A stretch of DNA of 64,000 nucleotides from Archivesica marissinica (lineage: Eukaryota; Mollusca; Bivalvia; Venerida; Vesicomyidae). Both the position numbers and the translations under genes were made by a program. Positions within the stretch are counted from its first letter, which is position 1. Every line of letters starts with the position of its first letter. The notes below the pieces were generated by a model. It saw only the letters and a list, made by a program, of their open reading frames with translations. It did no database searches and was not told the DNA's origin. Location of the stretch: the NCBI GenBank assembly GCA_014843695.1, contig CM026390.1, forward strand, positions 20,499,236 to 20,563,235, written 5' to 3'. Below are positions 33,593 to 44,771 of the stretch, piece by piece.

Positions 33593-34352
33593 CACAATAA
33601 TCAGACATTTAAAACAATCAATATAATAGTGTACATTATAGATATTTCGTTGTAACTGTTGATATTAGTTGTTAACATTTTCTGCTATCTTACATTCCTC
33701 AAACTTGGTATGTGCATTGGCCTTGGTCAGTAGAATAACTCATTGCATATTGTTGTTAGTAGGTCAATGATCTATATTGCAGGAACGTGAAATACTAAAG
33801 CTTTTTATGATTGACTTGTGAATAAGCGGATGCACATGCCACTTTATATGCAAATTGTTCATTGTCGGTAAATGACCATTGTCGGTAAATGACCATTGTC
33901 TGTAAATGACCACTATTGATTTGGGATCTGTGGATTGTACAGTCAAGGTCATGATGAACCTTAGCATTGAATTATGGTCCTTAAATTTTAAAGAAATCAT
34001 GTATATATTATAATTTCACAATATTACCCGATACAACTTTACTTTGAAATCTTGGTAGTTTTAAATCTTGAAATAACGGACGACAAGATGCAATTTTTCA
34101 ATTGATTTTTATTTGTTTTGTTGTATTTACAAACTGTTCGCAGCAAAGACAATTTGCTCGACTGAGTTGTGTAGTTTGAGGATATAAAATGCTATTGTGG
34201 ACTCAAGTTTACATTGACTCAACAGAACAAGTTTCATATATCCCAATCCTAACTGTGCTTTTGCAACTATTCCCATGTTATGTACCATTCTTGAATAAAA
34301 TATTGTTTAAACTAAGTTTCATAAACAGTGACGGAATAATGATTTTTAAAAA
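33593..34352. other. AT-rich stretch, minor 17-bp triplication only
   Basis: Contains three copies of CATTGTCGGTAAATGAC at 33860-33912; otherwise nothing recognised. Confidence 0.55.
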
Positions 34353-35000
34353 GTTTAAAGCAGCATTGCATCGTAATAAAGAATGTTTTTGGTAAAATAT
34401 AAATATTAATGTGTGTGTGTTTACAAAAATCGAAATAATCACTCAGAAATGATAAAATTCCAATAAATATAAACCGTCGTATACGCGAATTTGTTTATCA
34501 ACAAACGAAATATGTTTATCAACACACGAAATGTAAACACGCACAGCGAGCATGCGTGAAACAACAGAGGATGTAGAGAACAACGTTGGAATGTCAACAT
34601 ATTTTGAACATGAAAGACTATCTATCTATCTTCCTCTAATGTTGAACCCCTCACAGGGTTGTAGACATATCCCTAAAAGACTTAGATAACAGAGGTATTA
34701 ATCAACATCTCAAGTAATTCAATTAAAAAAGACAACTGGGACAAATGGGCATGATGCATTCCAAATGTAAACAAGTGCGGACGATGCGTTCCGGTTGTAA
34801 ACAAATGTGTGACCGATCGACTCGGAAAGTCCTACTTTCTGTTTCGAGTTTGTTTTATCGCAAAAAAACACTGTTTACCAATTGAAAATAATTATACTAA
34901 CTATAATGTAAGAATTTGTAGCAGCATTGCTACCCATACATAAAATTTGAATTTTTCAAATATCTTTTATTTCATACGATTGTAATGCTGCTTTAAAGTT
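34353..35000. mobile_element. Possible 650-bp non-autonomous DNA element
   Basis: Left end AGTTTAAAGCAGCATTGCAT(CG) and right end, reverse complement of 34966-35000, CTTTAAAGCAGCATTACAAT(CG). The interior has no open frame of note. TSD not resolved. Confidence 0.55.
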
Positions 35001-35126
35001 TAAGCTTAATTTATTTTTTATTTATTTTTTAAAATGATTTATGTTCACTTCTAATGATGGGTGTGTGAAGAAAATACAACACTTTTCAATTAATGGTGTA
35101 GAACTAAACTTTAAGATTATAAGAAT

Positions 35127-35940
35127 AATGTCACACATATTGTTAAATGTCACACATATTGTTATAATGTCACACCTATTGTTATAATGTCACACCTAGT
35201 GTTATAATGTCACACCCTAGTGTTATAATGTCACACATATTGTTATAATGTCACACATATTGTTATAATGTCACACCTAGTGTTATAATGTCACACATAT
35301 TGTTATAATGTCACACATACTGTTATAATGGCACACCTAGTGTTATAATGTCACACCTATTGTTGCAATGTCACGCATATTGTTATAATGTCACACATAT
35401 TGTTATAATGTCACACCTATTGTTGCAATGTCACACATATTGTTATAATGTCACACATATTGTTGCAATGTCACACATATTGTTATAATGTCACACCTAT
35501 TGTTGCAATGTCACACATATTGTTATAATATCACACCTATTGTTGCAATGTCACGCATATTGTTGCAATGTCACACATATTGTTATAATGTCACACCTAT
35601 TGTTGCAATGTCACACATATTGTTATAATGTCACACCTATTGTTGCAATGTCACACCTATTGTTATAATGTCACACATATTGTTATAATGTCACACCTAT
35701 TGTTGCAATGTCACACCTATTGTTATAATGTCACACATATTGTTGTTGCAATGTCACACATATTGTTATAATGTCACACATATTGTTGCAATGTCACACA
35801 TATTGTTGCAATGTCACACATATTGTTGCAATGCCGCACCTATTGTTATGATATCATACTATTATGAGATTATACCTATTGTTATACTGATATACCTATT
35901 GTTATGATGTTATGCATGTTGTTATGATATACCTATTGTT
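35127..35940. repeat. 20-bp minisatellite, about 40 copies
   Basis: Unit TGTTATAATGTCACACATAT, alternating with TGTTGCAATGTCACACCTAT; the last six units decay. Confidence 0.95.
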
Positions 35941-36344
35941 ATGTCGATTGTATAGAAAGAACTACTTGTTTTTGTGTGGTGCACGGCGCTCGGTTATTAC
36001 GGTTGTGTTTGAAAGCACCTCGACTACGATTGAAACTAAATAAAAAACATGTTGCACACATTAAATTCGCAGCTAATGGTTGGCGATGATGATGATTAAG
36101 CTTATTTACCCTCACTGCCGGCCATAAAGGTTGGCAGTAAATGCCCGGCATTTTATAGGCCCACTACCCCAACCTTGTTCCGGGCCTCGAGTGGCATGGG
36201 GTTGGGTTCATAAAGTTGTTTGTACTAAAAGAGGTAAATGTATGTGCCATTGGATAATTGTGTTGAGAATATATCATATTGGTAAATACAACCAACCTTT
36301 TATTGACCGTTTATTCCAAATATTCGCCCTACAACACCTTAATC

Positions 36345-36636
36345 CAGGGCTCAAGGTAGACTCAAATTTGTGGGAGAAGTGACAAAGTGCATGATTGCAT
36401 CATCTTATGGTATTATTTAATACATTTCAACATAATAGGTTAAAATACAAAATATGACCATTAAATACAATATTTGAATAGGAGTGTTTTAGGCCAGTGT
36501 ATCTTACTGAAAATTGTAAAAATAAAAATTATTAAAAAATAATTATTTAAAAAAAAATTATTTAGGGAGAAGTGGGGCGAAGTCAGGGTTCCTAGGGCGA
36601 CTACTTCACCCATGTCGCCCTCTAGAATGAGCCCTG
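36345..36636. mobile_element. 292-bp hAT-like MITE
   Basis: Ends CAGGGCTC and GAGCCCTG with a perfect 5-bp flanking duplication, TAATC (36340-36344 and 36637-36641). CAGGG termini are typical of hAT; a 5-bp rather than 8-bp duplication fits only some hAT groups. The right end CAGGGCTCATTCTAGA (reverse strand) recurs in the 65-bp array at 17104. The flanks 35941-36339 and 36642-36928 hold nothing recognised. Confidence 0.75.
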
Positions 36637-36928
36637 TAATCGCTTCCGAAATATAACTGCCTTTAACGTCATTATACAAGAGACAAGAAAGTTTATTTTG
36701 AGGCAGACATAATATTTGATAATATATAACAACTTACAAGTACAATGTTAGCTTTAACCTTTTCCTTCATAGAGATTTAGGTTAATATACTATTTTATCT
36801 CCATACAAATGACAGCCATTTAGCTATCATGCAGTGGATAGGTAGTCGCCATATCTATCCCACCTCCATAGATATTACTGGGACTTCATGAGATTCTGGC
36901 CTTTATTATGAACATTGGTTTGGCTACT

Positions 36929-38695
36929 ACATTGTCAATGTATGTTGTATTGGTAATGGCATCAAGAGGTGCTTCTATGAGGGAAAGGGTTAATGTATGT
37001 GGTATTGGTAATGGCGTCAAGAGGTGCTTATATGAGGGAAAGTGTTAATGTATGTGGTATTGGTAATGGCGTGAAGAGGTGCTTATATGAGGGAACGTGT
37101 TAATGTATGTGGTATTTGTAATGGCGTCAAGAGGTGCTTCTATGAGGGAAAGTGTTAATGTATGTGGTATTGGTAATGGCATCAAGAGGTGCTTCTATGA
37201 GGGAAAGGGTTAATGTATGTGGTATTGGTAATGGCGTGAAGAGGTGCTTATATGAGGGAACGTGTTAATGTATGTGGTATTTGTAATGGCGTCAAGAGGT
37301 GCTTCTATGAGGGAAAGTGTTAATGTATGTGGTATTGGTAATGGCGTGAAGAGGTGCTTCTATGAGGGAAAGTGTTAATGTATGTGGTATTGGTAATGGC
37401 GTCAAGAGGTGCTTCTATGAGGGAAAGGGTTAATGTATGTGGTATTGGTAATGTTGTCAAACGGTGCTTCTATGAGGACAAGGGTTAATGTATGTAGAGT
37501 CCGCCTCCGTGGTCGAGTGGTTAAGGTCGCTGACTTGTATATCACTGTAACCTATCATCACTGATGGTCACGGGTTCGAGCCCCGCTCAGACCGTGTTTC
37601 ATTTATATGAAAAAGTTGGCAGTTTCTTACGGAGGTTGGTGCACCCAAGTACTGGTTAGCCGCTGGAGCCTGCCCAGGAAAGGTGTTGTTAGGTAAACTG
37701 CCCGCCGGCGATATAGCCCAAAAATGGTGCTGATGCAGGCGTAAAACCCGACATATAACATAATGTATGTGGTATTGGTAATGTCGTCAAAAGGTGCTTC
37801 TATGAGGGAAAGGGTTAATGTATGTGGTATTGGTAATGTCGTCAAAAGGTGATTCTATGAGGGAAAGGGTTAATGTATGTGGTATTGGTAATGTCATCAA
37901 AAGGTGCTTCTATGAGGGAAAGGGTTAATGTATGTCATATTGGTAATGGTGTCAAGAGGTGCTTCTATGAGGGAAAGGGTTAATGTATGTGGTATTGGTA
38001 ATGGTGTCAAGAGGTGCTTCTATGAGGGAAAGGGTTAATGTATGTGGTATTGGTAATGGCGTCAAGAAGTGCTTCTATGAGGGAAAGGGTTAATGTATGT
38101 GGTATTGGTAATGGTGTCAAGAGGTGCTTCTATGAGGGAAAGGGTTAATGTATGTGGTATTGGTAATGGCGTCAAGAAGTGCTTCTATGAGGGAAAGGGA
38201 TAATGTATGTGGTATTGGTAATGGTGTCAAGAGGTGCTTCTATGAGGGAAAGGGTTAATGTATGTGGTATTGGTAATGGCGTCAAGAAGTGCTTCTATGA
38301 GGGAAAGGGTTAATGTATGTGGTATTGGTAATGGTGTCAAGAGGTGCTTCTATGAGGGAAAGGGTTAATGTATGTGGTATTGGTAATGGCGTCAAGAGTG
38401 CTTCTATGAGGGAAAGGGTTAATGTATGTGGTATTGGTAATGGTGTCAAGAGGTGCTTCTATGAGGGAAAGGGTTAATGTATGTGGTATTGGTAATGGTG
38501 TCAAGAGGTGCTTCTATGAGGGAAAGGGTTAAAGTATGTCGTATTGGTAATGGCGTCAAGAAGTGCTTCTATGAGGGAAAGGGTTAATGTATGTGGTATT
38601 GGTAATGGCGTCAAGAAGTGCTTCTATGAGGGAAAGGGTTAATGTATGTCGTATTGGTAATGGCGTCAAGAAGTGCTTCTATGAGGGAAAGGGTT
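36929..38695. repeat. 56-bp minisatellite, about 27 copies, with a nested SINE
   Basis: Unit TTAATGTATGTGGTATTGGT, AATGGCGTCAAGAGGTGCTT, CTATGAGGGAAAGGGT. SINE-D at 37496-37760 interrupts it. Units just after the SINE share GTCGTCAAAAGG, while those near the end share GCGTCAAGAAGTGC. Confidence 0.95.
37496..37760 (+). mobile_element. SINE-D, copy 2, inside the 56-bp array
   Basis: Full-length 265 bp, Ser-like head TCCGTGGTCGAGTGGTTAAG, tail CGACATATAACA. It is flanked by TAATGTATGT (37486-37495 and 37761-37770). The array phase shows these 10 bp are duplicated, so it is a true target-site duplication. Confidence 0.93.
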
Positions 38696-38820
38696 AAGCT
38701 ACTTCCTGAATAAAACAGTAAAACAAAACAATAAATCAGACAAGCAACAGTATACGGATGCACATTGGATTGAAAGTGTAGCGTTATAACATAAAGCTAT
38801 TACACATATGGCATATTAAA

Positions 38821-39372
38821 ATACATAGTTCCCACGGCCTGTGAAAATAGTCAAAAACACTGATAAGATCTTATCTTGGCAGCCATTTTGACTGGCAAGT
38901 TTTATTAACGGCATTTTCATGATTTTACTTGTAATTCTTTAATTGCAATAACTTTATTAATTTTGGTTTCTTAATATAAAATTTGGTATGATTTTAAAGG
39001 TATGCACTTTTTAAATATTAATATATTTTTTGACAATGATGTATGGATTATAAATTATAAGAACTTAACTTGCACATATTTTTGAAAGTCTATTTTCACA
39101 GTTGAAATATTAATATACTGGTACATTATTATTTATTCGTTATTGATACGAAATTTGTGAAATGATACAAAAAATATGTCCATTGGGAACTTTCCAACAA
39201 TGTATGAACCATGGTGATGGGATGAAAAATAAATATTTTATGAAGAAAATAAAATTACGCTACTATATATTATTTATAATATCTGATCAACTTTGCCAAT
39301 CAAAATTGCAGCCACAGTAGGAATGATGACGTCACATTATAGGAATGATGACGTCACATGGGAACTATGTAT
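38821..39372. mobile_element. 552-bp MITE, TA-flanked (Tc1/mariner-like)
   Basis: Termini ATACATAGTTCCCACGG and, inverted, ATACATAGTTCCCATG. TA at the edges fits Tc1/mariner insertion. The right end contains a duplicated 21-bp segment with two perfect CRE-type palindromes TGACGTCA (about 39327 and 39348). The rest is very AT-rich and non-coding. Confidence 0.65.
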
Positions 39373-39672
39373 AGGATAGATATTGATTATTGAACATGTA
39401 GTACAGTGTGCCTTGTTACTTAATATATATATTTTTTTATTTAACAATATTTTATTGCAATTATTATTTATTATTAATTATTATTATTTATTGACATAAT
39501 TATGTCATACACGTAAAGATACAATACATAGCAGGAACATACAAATGGTTTTGGCCACAAGTTTTAACAGCATTAGACACCGGCCCGCACCAGAGACAAC
39601 AGCCCACACCAGTTACTTAATATTTATTGGCAGCATGGAGATCAAATGTGTAGTTGATCTCTTCTGTTGTGA
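39373..39672. other. AT-rich stretch (ATTATT simple sequence)
   Basis: Low-complexity AATTATTATTATTTATTG around 39455-39490; no gene seen. Confidence 0.6.
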
Positions 39673-39684
39673 AGTAAAGTGTTA

Positions 39685-39905
39685 GTTTATACAAATTTAT
39701 TTTAGCTCGATTGCGAAACAAGTTCTTACAACTTATATTAATCACTCTCGAGACCTCATTCCTGATGGAATCCATCGCCACAAGGGAGAGAGAAGAGGCA
39801 ATGTGGATTGCCTAAGGGCACAATCGTAATGGTTCCAGCGGGGCTCGAACTCCGGACCTTTCACATCTGAAGCGAACGCGCATCCACTACGCTATCACGA
39901 CTTCC
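39685..39905 (-). mobile_element. SINE-C, copy 3, full length
   Basis: Tail complement AATTTATTTTAGCTCGATTG and ATATTAATCACTCTCGAGAC, box B complement GGGGCTCGAACTC, head complement CACTACGCTATCACGACTTC. It is flanked by a 12-bp duplication with one mismatch, AGTAAAG(T/G)GTTA (39673-39684 and 39906-39917). The insertion ends 57 bp upstream of the exon at 39963. Confidence 0.92.
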
Positions 39906-39962
39906 AGTAAAGGGTTATTCTAAGTGAAGAAAACCTCTTATATTCTGCCTTTGTTTTTTCAG

Positions 39963-40082
39963 CAGCCGGCAAACCGAAATATGCAATACAGAAATGGAAA
40001 ACACCATGGAAACAATTGCAACCATGTCAACGTCGAAGAAAAGAAACCATTACATTTACAATACCAGATCACCTCTGTATAG
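39963..40082 (+). CDS. Candidate last exon (version a), C-terminus with PDZ-ligand-like end
   Basis: The acceptor CTGCCTTTGTTTTTTCAG ends at 39962; a second AG three bases later (CAGCAG) makes a NAGNAG tandem acceptor that would add or drop one Gln. Entered in phase 0, as required by the donor at 18382, it gives 39 codons then TAG at 40080-40082. The peptide starts QPANRNMQYRNGKHHGNN, is basic and Asn/His-rich, and ends LHLQYQITSV. The final T-S-V fits the class I PDZ-ligand pattern (S/T-X-hydrophobic). An ATTAAA lies at 40160 and an AATAAA at 40674. Coding status rests on splice signals, phase and frame length only. A GT at 40077 could in principle splice in phase to 45755 but is a poor donor. 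Confidence 0.5.
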   Translation, partial: QPANRNMQYRNGKHHGNNCNHVNVEEKKPLHLQYQITSV

Positions 40083-40667
40083 CATTCAGCCAATCAGCAA
40101 ACTGCTGCAGTCTCATTGGATAGTGCCTAAATGAATTGTGATATCTGATTGGCTGGTATATTAAAGTACATTTATTTTCATTGGATGACTTCAAAATGGA
40201 GTTTTAATATACATGGGGACATACTATGTATGATTTACATGATGGAATTTACCCGGTACTCATAAAAATGTGTTAGGAAGTTCTAAGCAATGAATAGATA
40301 ACTGTACACTTACCATGTGCACGTAGTCAGCTGATTGTGTGGAACCAACCATGGATGGAACAGGGGAACCAGTTGCCGTGGGAACAAGAGACCTCCTTGC
40401 CAGTGGAATGTATTCAGGTTACCACATTTTTGACATGGATTCATACATCAAGTGGAAACGTATAGTTTTATACACAAAAAAAACAACAAACAACAGAGAC
40501 TTAGGTGGTATTATTTAGCAAATTGTTAATTTTTGCTGTTAGAGATGACATCAAATTGAAAGACACACAATCAATGTGGCATTAGTCTTGCTAGACCGCC
40601 TCAGCATATAATGGGGCACTTGCTAGTCCCTGTGATTAGCATGTCAGACAACCAGTGCCTGAATCAA
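40083..40667. other. Presumed 3' UTR/intergenic, inverted CCAAT motif
   Basis: AGCCAATCAG (about 40088) and CTGATTGGCT (about 40145) form a 10-bp inverted pair. No other feature is seen before the tandem repeat. Confidence 0.4.
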
Positions 40668-41170
40668 CATTAGAATAAATCTCCATGCAGGCCACCACTT
40701 TTCCAACTTATAAAATGGTGTATTACTGTATATATATTTAGCATCATGCAGAAATGGTTAAAAAATCATGGGATGAATGTCCATGCAGGCCACGACTTTT
40801 TCAACTTAAAACATCGTGTACATGTATTACTGTATATATATTTAGCATCATGCAGTAATGGTCCAGAAATCATGGGATGAATGTCCATGCAGGCCAAGAC
40901 TTTCAACTTAAAACATCGTGTACATGTATTACTGTATATATATTTAGCATCATGCAGTAATGGTCCAGAAATCATGGGATGAATGTCCATGCAGGCCAAG
41001 ACTTTTTCAACTTAAAACATCGTGTACATGTATTACTGTATATATATTTAGCATAATGCAGTAATGGTCCTGAAATCATGGGATGAATGTCCATACAGGC
41101 CAAGACTTTCAGCTTAAAACATCGTGTACATGTATTACAGTATATATATATAGCATCATGCAGTAATGGT
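40668..41170. repeat. 103-bp tandem repeat, 5 copies
   Basis: Unit ATGAATGTCCATGCAGGCCA, AACATCGTGTACATGTATTA, TTTAGCATCATGCAGTAATG. First copy diverged. Confidence 0.93.
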
Positions 41171-41329
41171 CCAGAAATCTCGGATACCGACATTAGTATG
41201 GGAATTGATTTTCATGATCACTCATTATTTCTTTTCATTTCATATATCCGTGAAATTAAGACATTAAAAAAACTAAGCCACGTTAACAGCTTGTACTAAG
41301 TCCCTTTAGCTGAATGGCGTAACTTTTTC

Positions 41330-41470
41330 TGACAACATTTTATTCCCTCTTAAGACCTAATTAAGTTCTGATGGAATCCATCGCCATGAGGAAGATAGAA
41401 GAGTCAGTGAGGGATTTGAAATGTCTCGCCTAATGATTCCACCTGCAAGGTTGCGGTTGTGCAATATGGG
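41330..41470 (-). mobile_element. Decayed SINE-C-like fragment
   Basis: GATGGAATCCATCGCCATGA and nearby GAAGATAGAAGAG match the SINE-C body in reverse; head and tail are unrecognisable. The neighbouring 41171-41329 and 41471-41634 hold nothing clear. Confidence 0.5.
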
Positions 41471-41638
41471 GCTTTGATCAGTTGAGAAAACAAGACATAT
41501 TTTACAAATGTACAGCACTCTGGTCTTTGTTAAGAGGTGGTTTATGTGCAGAAGTTAATATGCATTGATAATGCTTTGACTGGAGATAACCACGGTGATA
41601 TTTACGACAGGTGGTCTGTTTTTGGATGAGGTCATTAA

Positions 41639-41868
41639 CCCATTCAACACCAAGTAACTCACATGGACTGGTCCATGATATTTTTAGACCAATAAATTAA
41701 TAACAAAATTACATTTGGATCAGTTCATTTATCAAAATGGGTAAACAATTTTCTAAAAATAGTTACATTACTTGAAAAAAGTGCAGATCCTGATGAGACG
41801 GCTCGTCACGAGCCAGCTCATCTGGATCTACACTTTTTTGTAAGCCAATTTAGAGGTCTGTGAAAGGG
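41639..41868 (-). mobile_element. piggyBac-like MITE (TTAA family 2), first of a tandem pair
   Basis: Between TTAA 41635-41638 and 41869-41872, reverse orientation to the 56303 copy. Ends CCCATTCAACACCAAGTAAC and AGAGGTCTGTGAAAGGG. Its right TTAA is also the left TTAA of the next element. Confidence 0.85.
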
Positions 41869-41872
41869 TTAA

Positions 41873-42093
41873 CCTATTCGACACCAAGTAACTGACATGG
41901 ACTCGTGCATGATATTACTAAACCAATTAATTAATAAGCAAATTACATTTGGACCAGTTCATTTATGAAAATGGGTAATTTTGTTTAAAAAAATAGTGAT
42001 ATTACTGGCAAAAAGTGCAGATCCTGATGAGATCGGCTCATCTGGATCTACACTTTATGTAAGCCTATTTAGAGATTTGTGGTGTTGAAAGGG
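41873..42093 (-). mobile_element. piggyBac-like MITE (TTAA family 2), second of a tandem pair
   Basis: Between TTAA 41869-41872 and 42094-42097, same orientation as its neighbour. Ends CCTATTCGACACCAAG and GGTGTTGAAAGGG. It is a little shorter inside (the central palindrome is partly deleted). Confidence 0.85.
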
Positions 42094-42318
42094 TTAATTC
42101 AAGTTTGATGTAATACATATCGATATATATAAAAATAGGGCGGAACAAACTGGTACTGTTAATTTACACTAGCAAGAGACAGTTGTATGTGTGTATATGT
42201 CCGTATAATGTCCTTATCCACTATGATTTATAATGGTTAAGTTTATAATAGCTTGAATATGACATTGTTGACAATGAATTTGTTACCGGGGTATATTCGT
42301 CCATTATGGCAATGACGT

Positions 42319-42585
42319 CAGGGGCGTAGCTTGAGCTTAATATATGTGTAGGCACTGTTAGAATAGGGGGGGATTGCTTTAAAAGTTATATCGCTGCATT
42401 CTGAGGCATTTTAAGGCACGTATCAATGAGAAATAAGGAACAAGTTTGTACAGTTTCTGTAAATCTTTTATTTAATTTCAACTAAAATGTTATGACATGC
42501 CGACTATTATGTTAATATTTGATGAATTCCTTTCTTATCATACACCGCCACCCACCCCTGTGACTACTGGGAAGCTACGCCGCTG
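42319..42585. mobile_element. hAT-like MITE whose right end is amplified
   Basis: Left end CAGGGGCGTAGCTT; right end GAAGCTACGCCGCTG (inverted CAGCGGCGTAGCTTC), 13 of 14 matching. The right end is the first unit of the 31-bp array that follows. No coding capacity. Confidence 0.7.
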
Positions 42586-43447
42586 GAGGTGTGACTACTG
42601 GGAAGCTACGCTGCTGGACGTGTGACTACTGAGAAGTTACGCCGCTGGAGGTGTGACTACTGAGAAGCTACGCCGCTGGACATGTGACTACTGGGAAGCT
42701 ACGCCGCTGGAGGTGTGACTACTGAGAAGCTACGCCGCTGGAGGTGTGACTACTGGGAAGCTACGCTGCTGGACGTGTGACTACTGAGAAGCTACGCCGT
42801 TGGAGGTGTGACTACTGGGAAGCTACGCCGCTGGACATGTGATTACTGAGAAGCTACGCCGCTGGACGTGTGACTACTGAGAAGCTACGCTGCTGGACAT
42901 GTGACTACTGAGAAGCTACGCTGCTGGACATGTGATTACTGAGAAGCTACGCCGCTGGACGTGTGACTACTGAGAAGCTACGCCGCTGGACATGTGATTA
43001 CTGGGAGCTACGCTGCTGGACATGTGACTACTGGGAAGCTACGCCGCTGGACGTGTGATTACTGAGATGCTACGCCGCTGGACATGTGATTACTGGAAGT
43101 ACGCCGCTGGACATGTGATTACTGGGAAGCTACGCCGCTGGACATGTGACTACTGGGAAGCTACACCGCTGGACGTGTGACTACTGGGAAGCTACGCTGC
43201 TGGACGTGTGACTACTGGGAAGCTACGCCGCTGGATGTGTGACTACTGGGAAGCTACGCTGCTGGACGTGTGACTACTGGGAAGCTACGCTGCTGGACGT
43301 GTGACTACTGAGAAGCTACGCTGCTGGGCGTGTGACTACTGGGAAGCTACACCGCTGGAGGTGTAACTACTGAGAAGCTACGCCGCTGGACATGTAACTA
43401 CTGGGAAGCTACGCCGCTGGACGTGTGACTACTGGGAAGTTATGCCG
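42560..43447. repeat. 31-bp minisatellite, about 29 copies, from a MITE terminus
   Basis: Unit GTGTGACTACTGGGAAGCTA + CGCCGCTGGAC, with variants GAGAAGC, GCTGCTGG, CATGTGATT. The unit ends in the terminal inverted repeat of the element at 42319. Confidence 0.95.
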
Positions 43448-44026
43448 CTATCATTCTGTTGTCTTGTCATTATACATATAGAACTTTTCGGGTTAGTTAG
43501 TTTAAACTAACAGAAGAATGTGTTGTGTATGCAGGAATAAGAATTTTCAGAGTGATTTAGGGATACGGACATAATCCCCTTTGTTTTCAGAGTTCCCTCT
43601 TCCGCAAATGACTTTTTTGTGCAATGCCCCAGTAGACAATTTATTAATTTATCAAGAGTTAAATGCACAGGTCTGTCAAGCTCTGATACAAACTTCTAAG
43701 AAGAGCACCGACACAAGACCTCGGTTTAAAGTCCCAATTGTAAGTCGTCAGTAACACCAGAACATAAGTTAAATACCATAATGCAAGTAACACCATAATA
43801 ATAATGTATGTGTTGCAGTTAGAGTCTAATCAATGCACTGACAGCCATTCTGCCAACATTCTCGTAAGATTGATTTAAGTCACATTTGTTTTACAGATAA
43901 CTATGCTATTATATGTTCCGGTTGCAAGTCTATAATTCCTGTGGTTGTATGTATGGTAGTTACCATGCATGTGAACCATGTCTAGGGCCCAAGGGGAGAC
44001 CTCCCATTCCAAAGTGGGACATTGAA
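43448..44026. other. Non-repetitive stretch with a SINE-A scrap
   Basis: GAGCACCGACACAAGACCTC plus GGTTTAAAGTCCCA (43704-43737) is a short reverse SINE-A fragment. An acceptor-like TTTGTTTTCAG at about 43590 is followed by a stop after six codons in phase 0; I do not call it. Confidence 0.5.
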
Positions 44027-44312
44027 AATATTTATAGAGAACAAAGAAATAAAAGAAAAGGGTTTTCAAAGGGGACATTTTGTATTTCGGGGTGAATTAT
44101 GCAAAAGATTGTTGTTCAGAAGTTTGGGGTTTTGCTAAGTATGTAAATACATAAGAACCATTTCACAAGCTCTTGGATATCATCTCTCTACCGACAGCGC
44201 AACATCTAAAATATTTTATAGGGAACAAAGAAGGAAAAGTCGAGGGTTTTCAATGGGAATGTATTGCATTTGTGGTGAAAACAACTTATTGTAAAGAAAT
44301 GTGGGCACTTTG
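44027..44312. repeat. About 100-bp diverged direct duplication
   Basis: 44027-44125 and 44208-44312 share ATATTT(T)ATAG(A/G)GAACAAAGAA, AAGG(A)AAA, GGGTTTTCAA and GAATT/ATTGCATTTGTGGTGAA. About 75-80% similar by eye. Confidence 0.6.
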
Positions 44313-44518
44313 AAGGAAGGGTTTTTTTCCACATGTATGAAAAGCAGGACAGAGTCCTGGGTACCAATCTTGTTTTATTGATCGCCATATGTTTGATGTT
44401 TCATATATTTAATTTTGCTCTTACAGTATTGTGTAGATAGTATCATCATTATAGTTTGTTATCAAGGTTGTTTACCGTATTGTTCATAATAAACGACCCC
44501 AGGTATTTAATGCCTATA

Positions 44519-44712
44519 CAGTGGAACCTGCCTTCAGCAGCCAGCCAATGGAATCAGACAGTGGATGCTTAGCACAGGTTGCTGCTTAACAGGGCTCACA
44601 TAAAACTATGTAATAGAGGCCGCACACGTAATAAACTAACTGGATCTGGAAACTGGCTGCTTAATGCAGGTTGGCTGCTTAATAGAGGTGACCACTAATG
44701 CAGGTTTGGTTG
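44519..44712. mobile_element. pogo-like MITE, imperfect termini
   Basis: Starts (TA)CAGTGGAACCTGCCTTCAGC and ends in GCAGGTTTGGTTG(TA), giving inverted ends of the form CAGTGGAACCTGC / CAACCAAACCTGC. TA flanks. The interior repeats GGCTGCTTAA-type motifs. Same style as 62683-62850. Confidence 0.65.
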
Positions 44713-44771
44713 TAATAGTGGTTATTTTGTGTGTCATTGCAGTTATTGTGTCTAAAGTGTAAACGTGTGTT

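Noticed and set aside
43580..43625. Third possible last exon after CCCCTTTGTTTTCAG
   Set aside because: Only six codons before TGA; too short to support.
43887..44100. Exon after TTTGTTTTACAG with a Cys-containing frame
   Set aside because: Opposite strand is equally open, the frame reaches a stop within 30 codons in the usable phase, and the 3' part belongs to a diverged direct repeat.
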